From Actinobacteria bacterium UBA7398 (GTDB lineage Bacteria; Actinomycetota; Actinomycetes; Nanopelagicales; Nanopelagicaceae): DNA of 21,405 bases. The position numbers and the translations under genes are program-made. The notes under the pieces were generated by a model. That model saw only the letters and a program-made list of their open reading frames with translations, was not told where the DNA came from and searched no databases. The stretch is taken from assembly GCA_002470135.1 (NCBI GenBank), contig DKNC01000069.1, positions 1 to 21,405 on the forward strand, in the 5' to 3' direction. The first letter of the stretch is position 1, and each line of letters begins with the position of its first letter. Below, one piece after another: positions 8,535-15,418 of the stretch.

Positions 8535-9185
8535 ATGTCAGTTATGGGTTATTTATCAACCATGAAAAAAATCGAAAACCTAATAACTAGAAGAAAGATC
8601 AAAACTAACTCACGAACCATCATTGGAATCTTGATGATTCTTTTAGCATTTATTGCGGCCGCATTAATAAATAGAGAATCCAATCGCACAGTATTGGTTT
8701 GGGGAAGTTACGGTGAATTAGCACCCGGAGATGTAATTGCACAATCAGATCTGGTGTCAATTAGAGTTATGTTGCCAGAGAACTCCAGAAGATACATTTC
8801 GGTAAATGCAGATCTAATTGGAACTGTAGTTGTTCGCAAACTTGGTGCTCATGAATTAATTCCCATCGAATCACTTACAAATGCACCATACGGAATCGAT
8901 ACCCGAGAAACCCCAATTGAAGTGCTGAAAAATGATTTACCTGCAGATTTAGTTCGCGGTTCTATTGTTGATATTTATGCGCTTCCGAATGAAGTTATGC
9001 AAAACGCTGGGCGGATGGACCCAACCCACTTAGTTGCGGCCGAGGTTTCGATTGTTTCAGTCGATCAAAAATCTAAAGACCTAGGCGGCAGCGTTGGTGT
9101 TGTGCTTTCGCTACCGAATTCGGGCGTTACAACTTTGTTGGCTGAGCTCCCAAGCCATCGGATTGTGCTGGTCAAACATGGCTAA
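8535..9185 (+). CDS. SAF-domain membrane protein (CpaB/RcpC-like)
   Basis: 216 residues: a basic N-terminus, one membrane helix (about 28-45), then an extracytoplasmic SAF fold (about 52-115, with GELAPGDVIAQSDLVSIRV and a GTVVVRKLGAHELI turn) and a further beta-rich region (to 216). SAF domains of this arrangement occur in CpaB/RcpC of Tad pili and in FlgA-like chaperones, where they bind envelope glycans or assist assembly. No pilus ATPase, platform or pilin gene is nearby, so an actual pilus role is not supported. The next gene overlaps by eight bases, and it is a CpaE/TadZ-like protein, which strengthens a CpaB-CpaE type pairing. The start is uncertain: ATG at 8535, 8544 or 8562; a -10-like TAACTT eight bases before 8535 favours the first. 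Confidence 0.72.
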   Translation: MSVMGYLSTMKKIENLITRRKIKTNSRTIIGILMILLAFIAAALINRESNRTVLVWGSYGELAPGDVIAQSDLVSIRVMLPENSRRYISVNADLIGTVVVRKLGAHELIPIESLTNAPYGIDTRETPIEVLKNDLPADLVRGSIVDIYALPNEVMQNAGRMDPTHLVAAEVSIVSVDQKSKDLGGSVGVVLSLPNSGVTTLLAELPSHRIVLVKHG

Positions 9186-10257
9186 TTTGAATCCGCTCAA
9201 GGCGGCAGTCAATGTTATTACTGGAATTGCTAACCCAGAACGCGAAGCATTTGTAGCGCGCACATTATTTGAATCTGGAAAGAACATAATTTTTCGGGCA
9301 ATTTCTGGCCAAGATTTATTAGAATTCTTGAGAAGTAGACCTCTGGATGGTGCAAGGTGGATTGTGATTTACGCCAATGATCTACCTGGAATAGGTGAAA
9401 TCGATATTGCAACCTGGAACGATGCCGAGACTTCGGTAATTGATTTAGGGAGCAACTCAATTGATATTGATTTGAATGCGCTTAACGAAATGATCTCAAG
9501 GTCACTTCGCAATCCACTAGTGCACACCAATCCCACCAGCTATTTGCAAAATTCAGCACGGTATCGATCATTAATTGGAATAATTGGAAGCGCTGGCGCA
9601 CCAGGTAGAACTTCAATATCACTCAACCTTGCGGCAGAAGCAGCGCAACAACAACAAACCGCACTAATAGATGCCGATAATGCGGCACCAGCTTTGGCGC
9701 TATTGCTCGGTCAATCAGATGAAAGTTTGCGAAACGAATTTCCTTTGACTGAAAATCTAACACTATTCACTGAATTAAGTTCCACCAATGAAAAGTTCCA
9801 GAACTTGATAGATATTAATTCCAAAATATATGTTGATTTGGGAGTAATGCCTAAGTTTGCTGATGCCATAATAGATCGAAGAAAATCTGCCCAAGAGTTT
9901 GCTCAATGGTTTGAAAAATTAAGTGCCATTATTTATGTTGCAAAATCGGAAGAATATTCAATGCGTGCGTTAGAGCGATTTATTGATAGTCGTTCTGACT
10001 TACCGAAAAATCTCAAGGTATTTCATATTCTCAATAAATCTGGAACTTCTAGAAGGCACCGCACAATCGAACGGAGATTTCAAGCATTGATACCAAACGG
10101 TTCCGGGCTGGTGATTCCCTATGACTATTCAGCTTTTGATCGCGCTCAAACCAACTGTTCGCCGATTTCTGGCGTAGCCCCACGAAGCGCAATCCGAAAG
10201 TCATTTGTTGAACTGCTGGCTCGAATTGAGAATCTTGAGACGCAATCTTCTCGCTAG
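9178..10257 (+). CDS. CpaE/TadZ-like P-loop protein with altered Walker A
   Basis: 359 residues from the ATG at 9178, which overlaps the SAF gene by eight bases. The frame is open to 9094, but that extension lies wholly in the SAF gene. Residues 1-105 look like a degenerate receiver-type domain, as in TadZ/CpaE. Residues 130-345 form a MinD/ParA-type P-loop fold with LIGIIGSAGAPGRTSISLNL (132-151) as the phosphate loop and ALIDADNAAPALALLLG (162-178) as the switch/Asp segment. At the positions of KGGxGKT the sequence reads AGAPGRT (139-145): both lysines are replaced, the second by Arg144. The protein may bind nucleotide weakly or serve as a scaffold. Likely role, by family, is positioning an envelope complex with the SAF protein. 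That is inference. pdtaS starts ten bases downstream. Confidence 0.7.
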   Translation: MANLNPLKAAVNVITGIANPEREAFVARTLFESGKNIIFRAISGQDLLEFLRSRPLDGARWIVIYANDLPGIGEIDIATWNDAETSVIDLGSNSIDIDLNALNEMISRSLRNPLVHTNPTSYLQNSARYRSLIGIIGSAGAPGRTSISLNLAAEAAQQQQTALIDADNAAPALALLLGQSDESLRNEFPLTENLTLFTELSSTNEKFQNLIDINSKIYVDLGVMPKFADAIIDRRKSAQEFAQWFEKLSAIIYVAKSEEYSMRALERFIDSRSDLPKNLKVFHILNKSGTSRRHRTIERRFQALIPNGSGLVIPYDYSAFDRAQTNCSPISGVAPRSAIRKSFVELLARIENLETQSSR

Positions 10258-10260
10258 GAT
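10235..10260 (+). promoter_or_regulatory. Possible leaderless promoter of pdtaS
   Basis: A -10-like TAGGAT (10255-10260) ends six bases before the pdtaS ATG, placing transcription start at or next to the A of ATG. A TTGAGA (10235-10240) upstream has a short 14-base spacer. It lies inside the end of the preceding gene, so readthrough is also possible. Confidence 0.3.
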
Positions 10261-10266
10261 TTCCCT

Positions 10267-11748
10267 ATGCAAACTTTCAGTAGCGCACTTACACAACGAA
10301 CTGCGTTAAACGAATCTGATATTTTGCGATTATCCGAATTGGTAGCTGAATGGCAATTATTGGCTGACCTTTCCTTTGCAGATTTAATACTCTGGGTGCC
10401 GCGCCGTAAAGATTATAAATCTTGGCCAGAAGGTCACGTCGCAATTGCGCATATACGTCCAACAACTGCCGCAACAGTATTTAGCCAAAACGTAATTGGT
10501 AATGAAATTCTCTGGGGGAGTAAGCCTCGGATCGATCAAGCACTTTCTAATGGTGAAATTATTCGAGATACCGAACCTGAAAAAGTAGGCGAGCTACTCG
10601 TTAAAGAAGAAACAGTTCCAGTATTTTTTGAAGGCAATTTCATAGCCGTGATCTCGCGCCATCGTAATGTTGAAACAATGCGCACTCCATCAAAACTCGA
10701 ATTAAATTATCGCGAGATTGCTCATAAGATTTATAAAATGGTTTCCGAAGGCAACTTCCCGATTAAAGAAAGTGTCTATCTAGCAGAGTCAGCGCCTCGA
10801 GTTGGAGATGGCTTGATCAGATTAGATGTAAATGGCATTGTGATTTTTGCTAGTCCAAATGCTAGATCTGCGCTAAATAAAGTTGGTTGGCCAAGTGATT
10901 TAGAAGGCCATAATTTGGGTGATGTTTTGGATTCGCTCCAATCTGGAAGCATTAAGCATGTTCCACGTGAAGAGAATTGGCACGTTGCAATGAGCGGAAA
11001 ATCGCTCCGCCGCGAAGAATTTGATTGCGAAACTGGCACCATTGATTTACTTTCAATTCCATTAACTCAAGCTACCGACCGAATTGGTGCAATTGTGTTA
11101 GCGCACAACGTTACCGAATTACGTAGACGAGATAGAGCGCTCCTTTCGAAAGACGCAACCATTCGGGAAATTCATCATAGGGTTAAGAATAATTTGCAGA
11201 CTGTTTCAGCTTTGCTCAGATTGCAATCACGGCGTATTGATGATCCAAACGCCAGCGCAGCCTTAGAGGAGGCTGTGCGCAGAGTTGCATCTATCGCGAT
11301 TGTCCACGAAACGCTATCTACAAGTGATCAAGAGAGCGTTGCTTTCGATGAAGTAATGGATCGAATCATGGCTAACGCGGTTGAATTAAGTACTCGCACC
11401 AACGAGATTTCAATTGAACGAACTGGCAACTTTGGTGGCTTCCCTGCAATAGTGGCTACACCACTCGCTCTTGTTCTAACTGAATTGATTCATAACGCGC
11501 TGGAACATGGCTTAGGGAGTGTTGGTAGTAAATTGGAATTGCGAGTTGAGCGAACTGAAACTCTTTGTAGAGTTCACGTAATAGATAACGGTAGTGGGCT
11601 TGCAGAAGGCTTTAAGCCAGAACAAGAAGCCAACCTTGGTTTGCAAATTGTGCAAACTCTTACCGTAAATGAATTAAATGGAAGTATTGAATTTAAGCGG
11701 CTTACTGAAGGAACGGAAGCAGTTGTAACGTTTCCGATTAGAAACTAA
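10267..11748 (+). CDS. pdtaS: Cytosolic sensor histidine kinase PdtaS
   Basis: Soluble sensor kinase of 493 residues, close to the mycobacterial PdtaS length. A GAF-type domain (about 25-160) and a PAS-type domain (about 175-285, with GLIRLDVNGIVIFASPNA) precede a HisKA_2 phosphoacceptor helix KDATIREIHHRVKNNLQTV with His303. The ATPase domain follows: N box LTELIHNALEHG, G1 VIDNGSGL, G2 ANLGLQIV. No transmembrane segment is present. In mycobacteria PdtaS phosphorylates PdtaR, an ANTAR RNA-binding antiterminator, in response to nitric oxide, copper or c-di-GMP. No pdtaR is in this window, so the partner must be elsewhere. Its TAA overlaps the TAG of the facing whiB1 gene. The pdtaS-whiB1 neighbourhood is conserved in actinobacteria, which supports the name. 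Confidence 0.92.
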   Translation: MQTFSSALTQRTALNESDILRLSELVAEWQLLADLSFADLILWVPRRKDYKSWPEGHVAIAHIRPTTAATVFSQNVIGNEILWGSKPRIDQALSNGEIIRDTEPEKVGELLVKEETVPVFFEGNFIAVISRHRNVETMRTPSKLELNYREIAHKIYKMVSEGNFPIKESVYLAESAPRVGDGLIRLDVNGIVIFASPNARSALNKVGWPSDLEGHNLGDVLDSLQSGSIKHVPREENWHVAMSGKSLRREEFDCETGTIDLLSIPLTQATDRIGAIVLAHNVTELRRRDRALLSKDATIREIHHRVKNNLQTVSALLRLQSRRIDDPNASAALEEAVRRVASIAIVHETLSTSDQESVAFDEVMDRIMANAVELSTRTNEISIERTGNFGGFPAIVATPLALVLTELIHNALEHGLGSVGSKLELRVERTETLCRVHVIDNGSGLAEGFKPEQEANLGLQIVQTLTVNELNGSIEFKRLTEGTEAVVTFPIRN

Positions 11749-12014
11749 AAGCGGTTTTGATTTTCTAATTGACGAGCGCGGTTTCTAGCAGCGCGGCGTT
11801 TCATAGCGCGACGCTCATCTTCAGATAATCCGCCCCAAACTCCAGCATCTTGTCCGCTCTCTAACGCCCAAGCAAGGCAAGCATCTTTCACATCACAGCG
11901 GTTACAAACCTTCTTCGCTTCTTCAATTTGGGCGAGGGCTGGACCAGTATTTCCGATTGGGAAAAAGAGCTCTGGATCTTCATCGCGACAAGCTGATTTA
12001 TGACGCCAATCCAT
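11745..12014 (-). CDS. whiB1: WhiB1-type iron-sulfur transcription regulator
   Basis: 89 residues starting MDWRHKSACRDEDPELFFP. Four cysteines for a [4Fe-4S] cluster are Cys9, Cys37, Cys40 and Cys46 (CNRC then five residues to Cys), followed by the beta-turn GVWGG (58-62) and a basic AT-hook-like tail RRAMKRRAARNRARQ. WhiB1 proteins bind the primary sigma factor and are nitric-oxide sensitive; in mycobacteria whiB1 is essential. The frame stays open to 12104, but WhiB1 homologues begin at MDWRHK, and AAAGG lies nine bases before this ATG, so the shorter start is taken. The tail overlaps the end of pdtaS by four bases. The long untranslated region upstream contains two inverted repeats (see those entries). 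Confidence 0.93.
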   Translation of the reverse strand: MDWRHKSACRDEDPELFFPIGNTGPALAQIEEAKKVCNRCDVKDACLAWALESGQDAGVWGGLSEDERRAMKRRAARNRARQLENQNRF

Positions 12015-12064
12015 TGCTTCCAACCTTTCCCTTGGTACTGGCCTGACTATCGACATGACCGAGC

Positions 12065-12084
12065 CAAAAAAACTAGTTTTTTTG
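12065..12084. repeat. 20-base perfect palindrome in whiB1 leader
   Basis: CAAAAAAACTAGTTTTTTTG is fully self-complementary. It is centred about 60 bases before the whiB1 ATG. It has no GC stem, so it is unlikely to be a terminator. It could be an operator or a weak RNA hairpin in the whiB1 leader. Confidence 0.6.
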
Positions 12085-12088
12085 CTGA

Positions 12089-12104
12089 TCGCCGGAATCG
12101 GCAA
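12089..12104 (-). repeat. Small GC hairpin GCCG-ATTC-CGGC in whiB1 leader
   Basis: On the - strand GCCG/CGGC arms enclose ATTC, extendable by one wobble and one A-T pair. It stands directly 5' of the A/T palindrome on the whiB1 transcript. The stem is short, so this may be chance. Confidence 0.3.
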
Positions 12105-12119
12105 TAACCGTATTCTCCC

Positions 12120-12139
12120 TGTTAAAAGTTACATTAACA
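12120..12139. promoter_or_regulatory. Possible operator TGTTAA-N8-TTAACA between whiB1 and msrA
   Basis: Perfect 6-base arms separated by eight bases, in the 188-base divergent region. It resembles a dimeric regulator site but does not match the CRP consensus (TGTGA-N6-TCACA). The regulator is unknown. Confidence 0.4.
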
Positions 12140-12158
12140 AGGACATTCACCTGGCAAT

Positions 12159-12186
12159 TTGCTTAAAGTGCTTTATCTCATAATCC
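12159..12186 (+). promoter_or_regulatory. Possible msrA promoter
   Basis: TTGCTT (12159-12164), a 16-base spacer and TAATCC (12181-12186), giving a leader of about ten bases before the msrA ATG. The -10 match is weak, and an overlapping CATAAT (12179-12184) is an alternative. Confidence 0.28.
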
Positions 12187-12202
12187 CTGAAAGAATATCG
12201 CC

Positions 12203-12727
12203 ATGTCCGAAATCGCATATTTTGCAACTGGTTGCTTCTGGGGTGCGGAGCGAAGATTTTGGAATCTTCGCGGCGTAACGAATACGTCAGTGGGTTATAT
12301 GGGCGGAAGTACCACAAACCCGACATATGAAGCAGTCTGCACCGGCCGAACCAAACATGCTGAAATTGTTAAGGTTACATTTGATTCAAGCCTAATTTCT
12401 TATAAAAGATTACTTGCAGAATTTTGGGTGATGCATGATCCAACATCGCTAAATCAACAAGGCGGCGATATCGGAACGCAATATCGAAGCGCAATCTTTA
12501 CCACCACTCCAGAGCAGATGATCGATGCGGCAAACACTAGAGATATTTATGAAGCCGAACTAAAGAAAGTTGGAATCGGTGAAATTGTTACTGAAATTCA
12601 AGAAGTAGGCGAATATAAGTATTGGATTGCTGAGGAGTATCACCAAAGATACTTAGAAAAAAACCCGAATGGTTACGACTGTCATTCCTCAACCGGAATT
12701 GAATTTCCGATGGTGGCTCATGAATAA
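12203..12727 (+). CDS. msrA: Peptide methionine-S-sulfoxide reductase MsrA
   Basis: Cytosolic repair enzyme reducing the S epimer of methionine sulfoxide, free or in proteins. It has 174 residues. The catalytic motif is ATGCFWGAE with nucleophile Cys11, next to the YFATGCFWG hallmark. YMGGSTTNPTYEAVCTGRT and HAEIVKVTFD follow as in the family, and DPTSLNQQGGDIGTQYRSAI forms the conserved core (split here for length). The C-terminal GYDCHSSTG carries Cys160, a probable resolving cysteine. There is no signal peptide. Its last codons overlap the msrB start (ATGAATAA), so the two epimer-specific enzymes are translationally coupled. The ATG at 12203 has only a weak purine run (GAAAGAA) upstream. 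Confidence 0.96.
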   Translation: MSEIAYFATGCFWGAERRFWNLRGVTNTSVGYMGGSTTNPTYEAVCTGRTKHAEIVKVTFDSSLISYKRLLAEFWVMHDPTSLNQQGGDIGTQYRSAIFTTTPEQMIDAANTRDIYEAELKKVGIGEIVTEIQEVGEYKYWIAEEYHQRYLEKNPNGYDCHSSTGIEFPMVAHE

Positions 12728-13163
12728 CGAAGAATTACCACTTGTAGGTCCAAATGGGGATGCATTTCCAGTTCAATTAAACGATTTGGAATTGAAAGCT
12801 AAATTAGATCCGATCTCATTTGAAGTCTTACGCAAGGCCGGAACTGAACGCCCTTTTACTGGCGAATATACTGACTCTGAAACTGTTGGCGTTTATAAAT
12901 GCAAAGCCTGCAACGCTGAACTTTTTCGGAGCGAAACTAAATTTCACTCGGGCTGTGGTTGGCCATCTTTTTACGCACCCACTAAAGATGACGCAGTTCT
13001 CTTGATTGAGGATCGCTCACTCTTCCCGAGAGTTAGAACTGAGGCACGATGCGCATCTTGCGGCTCTCATTTAGGCCATGTTTTTGAAGGCGAAGGTTAT
13101 GACGTGCCCACCGATCAACGTTGGTGCATAAATTCAGTTTCGTTAATTCTCGAACCTAAGTAA
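12720..13163 (+). CDS. msrB: Peptide methionine-R-sulfoxide reductase MsrB
   Basis: Reduces the R epimer of methionine sulfoxide. 147 residues from the ATG at 12720. The frame extends back to 12669, but that part lies inside msrA and is not MsrB-like. The zinc site is formed by Cys61/Cys64 (CKAC) and Cys111/Cys114 (CASC). The substrate pocket includes HSGCGWPSF (76-84) and GSHLGHVFEG. The catalytic cysteine is Cys136 in RWCINSVSL. It overlaps msrA by eight bases in the ATGAATAA arrangement. Its stop lies inside the end of the facing glycosylase gene (8-base tail-to-tail overlap). Together with msrA it repairs both sulfoxide forms after oxidative damage. Confidence 0.96.
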   Translation: MNNEELPLVGPNGDAFPVQLNDLELKAKLDPISFEVLRKAGTERPFTGEYTDSETVGVYKCKACNAELFRSETKFHSGCGWPSFYAPTKDDAVLLIEDRSLFPRVRTEARCASCGSHLGHVFEGEGYDVPTDQRWCINSVSLILEPK

Positions 13164-13791
13164 GTTCAGTACCGCGCCAGCAATACCAAGCAACATGGCT
13201 GCGAAAGCCCACGAATTTCTCGCCAAGTTTTTCTAGTTTTTTAGGTTCCATTTCAATCCGAGCCTTATGGATTTTCTCCCAGCCCCGTCTAACACCTAAA
13301 TCTCCAACCGGCCAAACATCAAGCCGGCCAAGTTGAAACATTAAAAACATTTCAATAGTCCACCGTCCAATTCCAAAAAGCGGCAAAAGTAGCGCGGAGA
13401 TTTCCGAATCTGAGAGTTCATGAAGTTTATGTACTGGCGACTTCCTATTTAAAAACACTTCGCTTAATTCAGTGATTGATCTAGTTTTTGCGCCAGAAAC
13501 ACCGGAGCTGCGTATTTGCACTTCGCTTAATTTTGCCAATCTATTCGGGGTTAGTTCACCTCCGGCAGTTTCTGTAACTCGCTTAATAATCGTATCTGCA
13601 GCTTTTGTCGAAAGTTGTTGCGAAAGTATCGAAGCGGCTAAGGAATAGAAATGCGTTTCTTCAGATTTAATGCGACCGATGCTACAAAGTTTTGAATTAG
13701 CAACTACGTTTGAGAATGTGGGATCGATCTCAACAATCTTAGTTGCGATTGACCTGGCTTTGTGGTCAGAGATTAAAACTTGGGTATTCAT
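13156..13791 (-). CDS. AlkA-like DNA-3-methyladenine glycosylase (HhH-GPD)
   Basis: 211 residues of the helix-hairpin-helix/GPD superfamily. HFYSLAASILSQQLSTKAAD (47-66) is the conserved first helix pair, GVSGAKTRSITELS (97-110) is typical of the AlkA/MAG branch, LPLFGIGRWTIEMFL (136-150) is the hairpin, and WPVGDLGVRRG (160-170) carries catalytic Asp164. It would excise alkylated purines such as 3-methyladenine to start base-excision repair. There is no Fe-S cysteine cluster, which argues against EndoIII/MutY. It lacks the extra N-terminal domain of E. coli AlkA, as do many short homologues. Its start overlaps the end of the upstream DUF4389 gene by 26 bases and has no ribosome binding site, so translation is probably coupled. 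Confidence 0.88.
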   Translation of the reverse strand: MNTQVLISDHKARSIATKIVEIDPTFSNVVANSKLCSIGRIKSEETHFYSLAASILSQQLSTKAADTIIKRVTETAGGELTPNRLAKLSEVQIRSSGVSGAKTRSITELSEVFLNRKSPVHKLHELSDSEISALLLPLFGIGRWTIEMFLMFQLGRLDVWPVGDLGVRRGWEKIHKARIEMEPKKLEKLGEKFVGFRSHVAWYCWRGTELT

Positions 13792-14353
13792 CGGTTACGA
13801 GCAAGAAGGCGTATCCAGCGACTCGGTTCCAATAGGAAATAGTTCCGACCACACCTTTTGCGCACCATTCCGGATATTGGTTGGATATTAATATCGAAAC
13901 CCAGGCAAAGACCGTAAGTCCAAGTGCATAAATAAAATAAACAATTCCAACTAAATATAGCGGAATTGCTAAGAACCATTTAACTAGTGGCAGAAATCGA
14001 TTTAATTTTTTCCCGCCATCAATTTCTGGAAAAGTAATTTCGACTCGCGGGTCTGATTCGATTGAAGGGTAGCCATCTTGCAATAAGAGAACGAAAGCGA
14101 CAATCCTAGTTGTGAGCCCGAGGAGCGCCTTATTGAAATTTAAAACATAACTTGGATAAACCTCACGAAAAACTAGTGCAAGTAATGCAGGTAGAACTAA
14201 GAAAGCAGTGGGCCAGCCATTTGTAGCATCTGAGATTGAAAAAGAAGATGAGAAAATTGCGATTGGCGCTACCAGAATTAATCTAAATAGAACACTGACT
14301 CGGTCTCGGCCAGTTAATTCAAGCGTAATCTTACTTTGAATTTGATTAGACAC
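13766..14353 (-). CDS. DUF4389 membrane protein with two similar halves
   Basis: 195 residues, four to five hydrophobic segments (about 22-40, 47-62, 75-92, 122-158 and a weaker 170-188). The C-terminal half (KWFLAIPLYLVGIVYFIYAL through WNRVAGYAFLLVTDEYPSF) fits the DUF4389 pattern of paired helices ending in R-x8-L-x-D-x-YP. The N-terminal half repeats it: FRLILVAPIAIF, then REVYPS, then TRIVAFVLLLQDGYPSI. Function is unknown in the family. The start is GTG at 14353 with an excellent AAGGAG five bases upstream. It overlaps the glycosylase gene, so the two form a transcription unit, though no functional link is evident. Confidence 0.78.
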   Translation of the reverse strand: MSNQIQSKITLELTGRDRVSVLFRLILVAPIAIFSSSFSISDATNGWPTAFLVLPALLALVFREVYPSYVLNFNKALLGLTTRIVAFVLLLQDGYPSIESDPRVEITFPEIDGGKKLNRFLPLVKWFLAIPLYLVGIVYFIYALGLTVFAWVSILISNQYPEWCAKGVVGTISYWNRVAGYAFLLVTDEYPSFNL

Positions 14354-14358
14354 GAGCT

Positions 14359-14364
14359 CTCCTT
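14359..14364 (-). promoter_or_regulatory. Ribosome binding site for the DUF4389 GTG start
   Basis: AAGGAG on the - strand, five bases before the GTG (14353-14351). It decides the GTG start. Confidence 0.7.
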
Positions 14365-14398
14365 AGAAGAATGGTGCACGTTTGCATTACAACTTTAA

Positions 14399-14404
14399 TA
14401 GTAT
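14399..14404 (+). promoter_or_regulatory. Possible leaderless -10 element of first terC
   Basis: TAGTAT ends exactly six bases before the ATG at 14411, and no ribosome binding site is present. No convincing -35 is seen at the expected distance. Confidence 0.35.
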
Positions 14405-14410
14405 CCACCC

Positions 14411-15304
14411 ATGAGCGCAACTGTATGGATTGTAACCCTCTTAGTTCTCGGATTAATTCTGACTATTGATCTTTTAATCGCAATTACTAATCGCCATAAA
14501 GTAACAACTATAAAAGCTGCTGCAATTTGGACATTGTTTTATGTTGCACTAGCTGTCGTGTTTGGAATTTCGATGGGCAGTTGGGGAAGTGCACAGGCCC
14601 AAGGTGAATTCTTTGCAGGCTGGATTACTGAATATTCACTTTCAATGGATAACTTATTTGTATTTATTTTGATTTTAGCCCGAATGAAAGTTACTCAAGA
14701 GAAAGAAGAGCTAGTTCTTCTCATCGGAATTGTGATGTCACTATTTCTTAGAGGAATTTTTATCGGCGCTGGATCAGCGCTAGTTAATCGATGGTCTTGG
14801 GTATTTTTCTTGTTTGGCGCATTCCTACTTTATACAGCTTATAAATTAATCACCGAGGATTCGGCGGCGGAGTATGAAGAAGGTCCATTCATAAAATTCT
14901 TGCACAAGAAAGGTGCTTCATATTTTGTGATTGCACTTTCTGCAATCGCTACTACAAATGTTATTTTTGCTTTTGATTCAATTCCGGCCATTTTCGGCTT
15001 GACTAAAGATCCATACATAGTTGTTACTGCAAATATTTTTGCTCTTATGGGGTTGCGCCAGCTCTATTTCATCATTGGTGGCTTAATGAAGAAATTGATC
15101 TATTTATCGCAAGGGCTTTCGATAATTTTAGGATTCATCGGACTGAAATTAATTTTTGAAGCTTCTCATTTTCAAGGCTGGGACTCCGTTGCCGGAGTAC
15201 CAATTCCAGAAATCTCATTAGGATTAAGCCTTTCAGTAATTTTGGGAGTTTTGGTAATGACAACCGTCTTAAGTCTTATCAAAGGCCGCAAGCAGAGCGC
15301 TTGA
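14411..15304 (+). CDS. TerC/Alx-family membrane protein, copy 1
   Basis: 297 residues, about nine hydrophobic segments beginning at residue 4. The TerC family hallmarks are EYSLSMDN (74-81, Glu74/Asp80) and FAFDSIPAIFGLTKDPYI (186-203, Asp189). TerC/Alx proteins export manganese or help metallate exported enzymes in several bacteria; the old name 'tellurium resistance' is not a safe functional call. The second membrane acidic motif, usually S/T-D-V/I-I-F-A-x-D-S, reads TTNVIFAFDS here: Asp is replaced by Asn183. Copy 2 in this window keeps the Asp. No Mn riboswitch (yybP-ykoY) is recognisable upstream. It is divergent from the DUF4389 gene. The LacI-type operators begin immediately after its stop. 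Confidence 0.88.
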   Translation: MSATVWIVTLLVLGLILTIDLLIAITNRHKVTTIKAAAIWTLFYVALAVVFGISMGSWGSAQAQGEFFAGWITEYSLSMDNLFVFILILARMKVTQEKEELVLLIGIVMSLFLRGIFIGAGSALVNRWSWVFFLFGAFLLYTAYKLITEDSAAEYEEGPFIKFLHKKGASYFVIALSAIATTNVIFAFDSIPAIFGLTKDPYIVVTANIFALMGLRQLYFIIGGLMKKLIYLSQGLSIILGFIGLKLIFEASHFQGWDSVAGVPIPEISLGLSLSVILGVLVMTTVLSLIKGRKQSA

Positions 15305-15317
15305 CTGCAAATAGCTA

Positions 15318-15327
15318 GCAAATTTGC
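15318..15327. promoter_or_regulatory. Probable LacI-family operator O1 (GCAAATTTGC)
   Basis: 10-base perfect palindrome in the 114-base gap before the LacI gene, repeated exactly in the second site with centres 65 bases apart. A -10-like CATAAT (15335-15340) follows just downstream, so binding here could block the lacI promoter. Confidence 0.55.
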
Positions 15328-15380
15328 GGGTAGCCATAATCGATTTTTCAGTCTACTTTTAGCCTTTCCGCAACTATTTG

Positions 15381-15394
15381 CTGCAAATTTGCAG
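15381..15394. promoter_or_regulatory. Probable LacI-family operator O2 (CTGCAAATTTGCAG)
   Basis: 14-base perfect palindrome centred 31 bases before the LacI ATG, containing the same GCAAATTTGC core as O1. Half sites GACTGCAAAT (15303-15312) and ATTTGCAGTC (15387-15396) frame the whole region in inverted orientation. Autoregulation with looping is inferred. Confidence 0.6.
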
Positions 15395-15418
15395 TCGAGT
15401 TTTCGAACGGGGGCCAAG

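Noticed and set aside
9094..9177. Extended start for the P-loop protein
   Set aside because: The 28 extra codons lie wholly inside the SAF gene and do not resemble the family; ATG 9178 gives a normal 8-base overlap.
12015..12104. 30-codon N-terminal extension of WhiB1
   Set aside because: WhiB1 proteins begin at MDWRHK, a ribosome binding site precedes that ATG, and the extension runs through the palindromic leader.
12669..12719. Extended start for MsrB
   Set aside because: Overlaps msrA coding sequence and lacks MsrB similarity; the ATGAATAA junction at 12720 is the natural coupled start.
15389..15418. TTG start for the LacI-family gene
   Set aside because: The TTG is part of the palindromic operator and the added residues are not part of a DNA-binding domain; ATG 15419 has a G-rich sequence before it.
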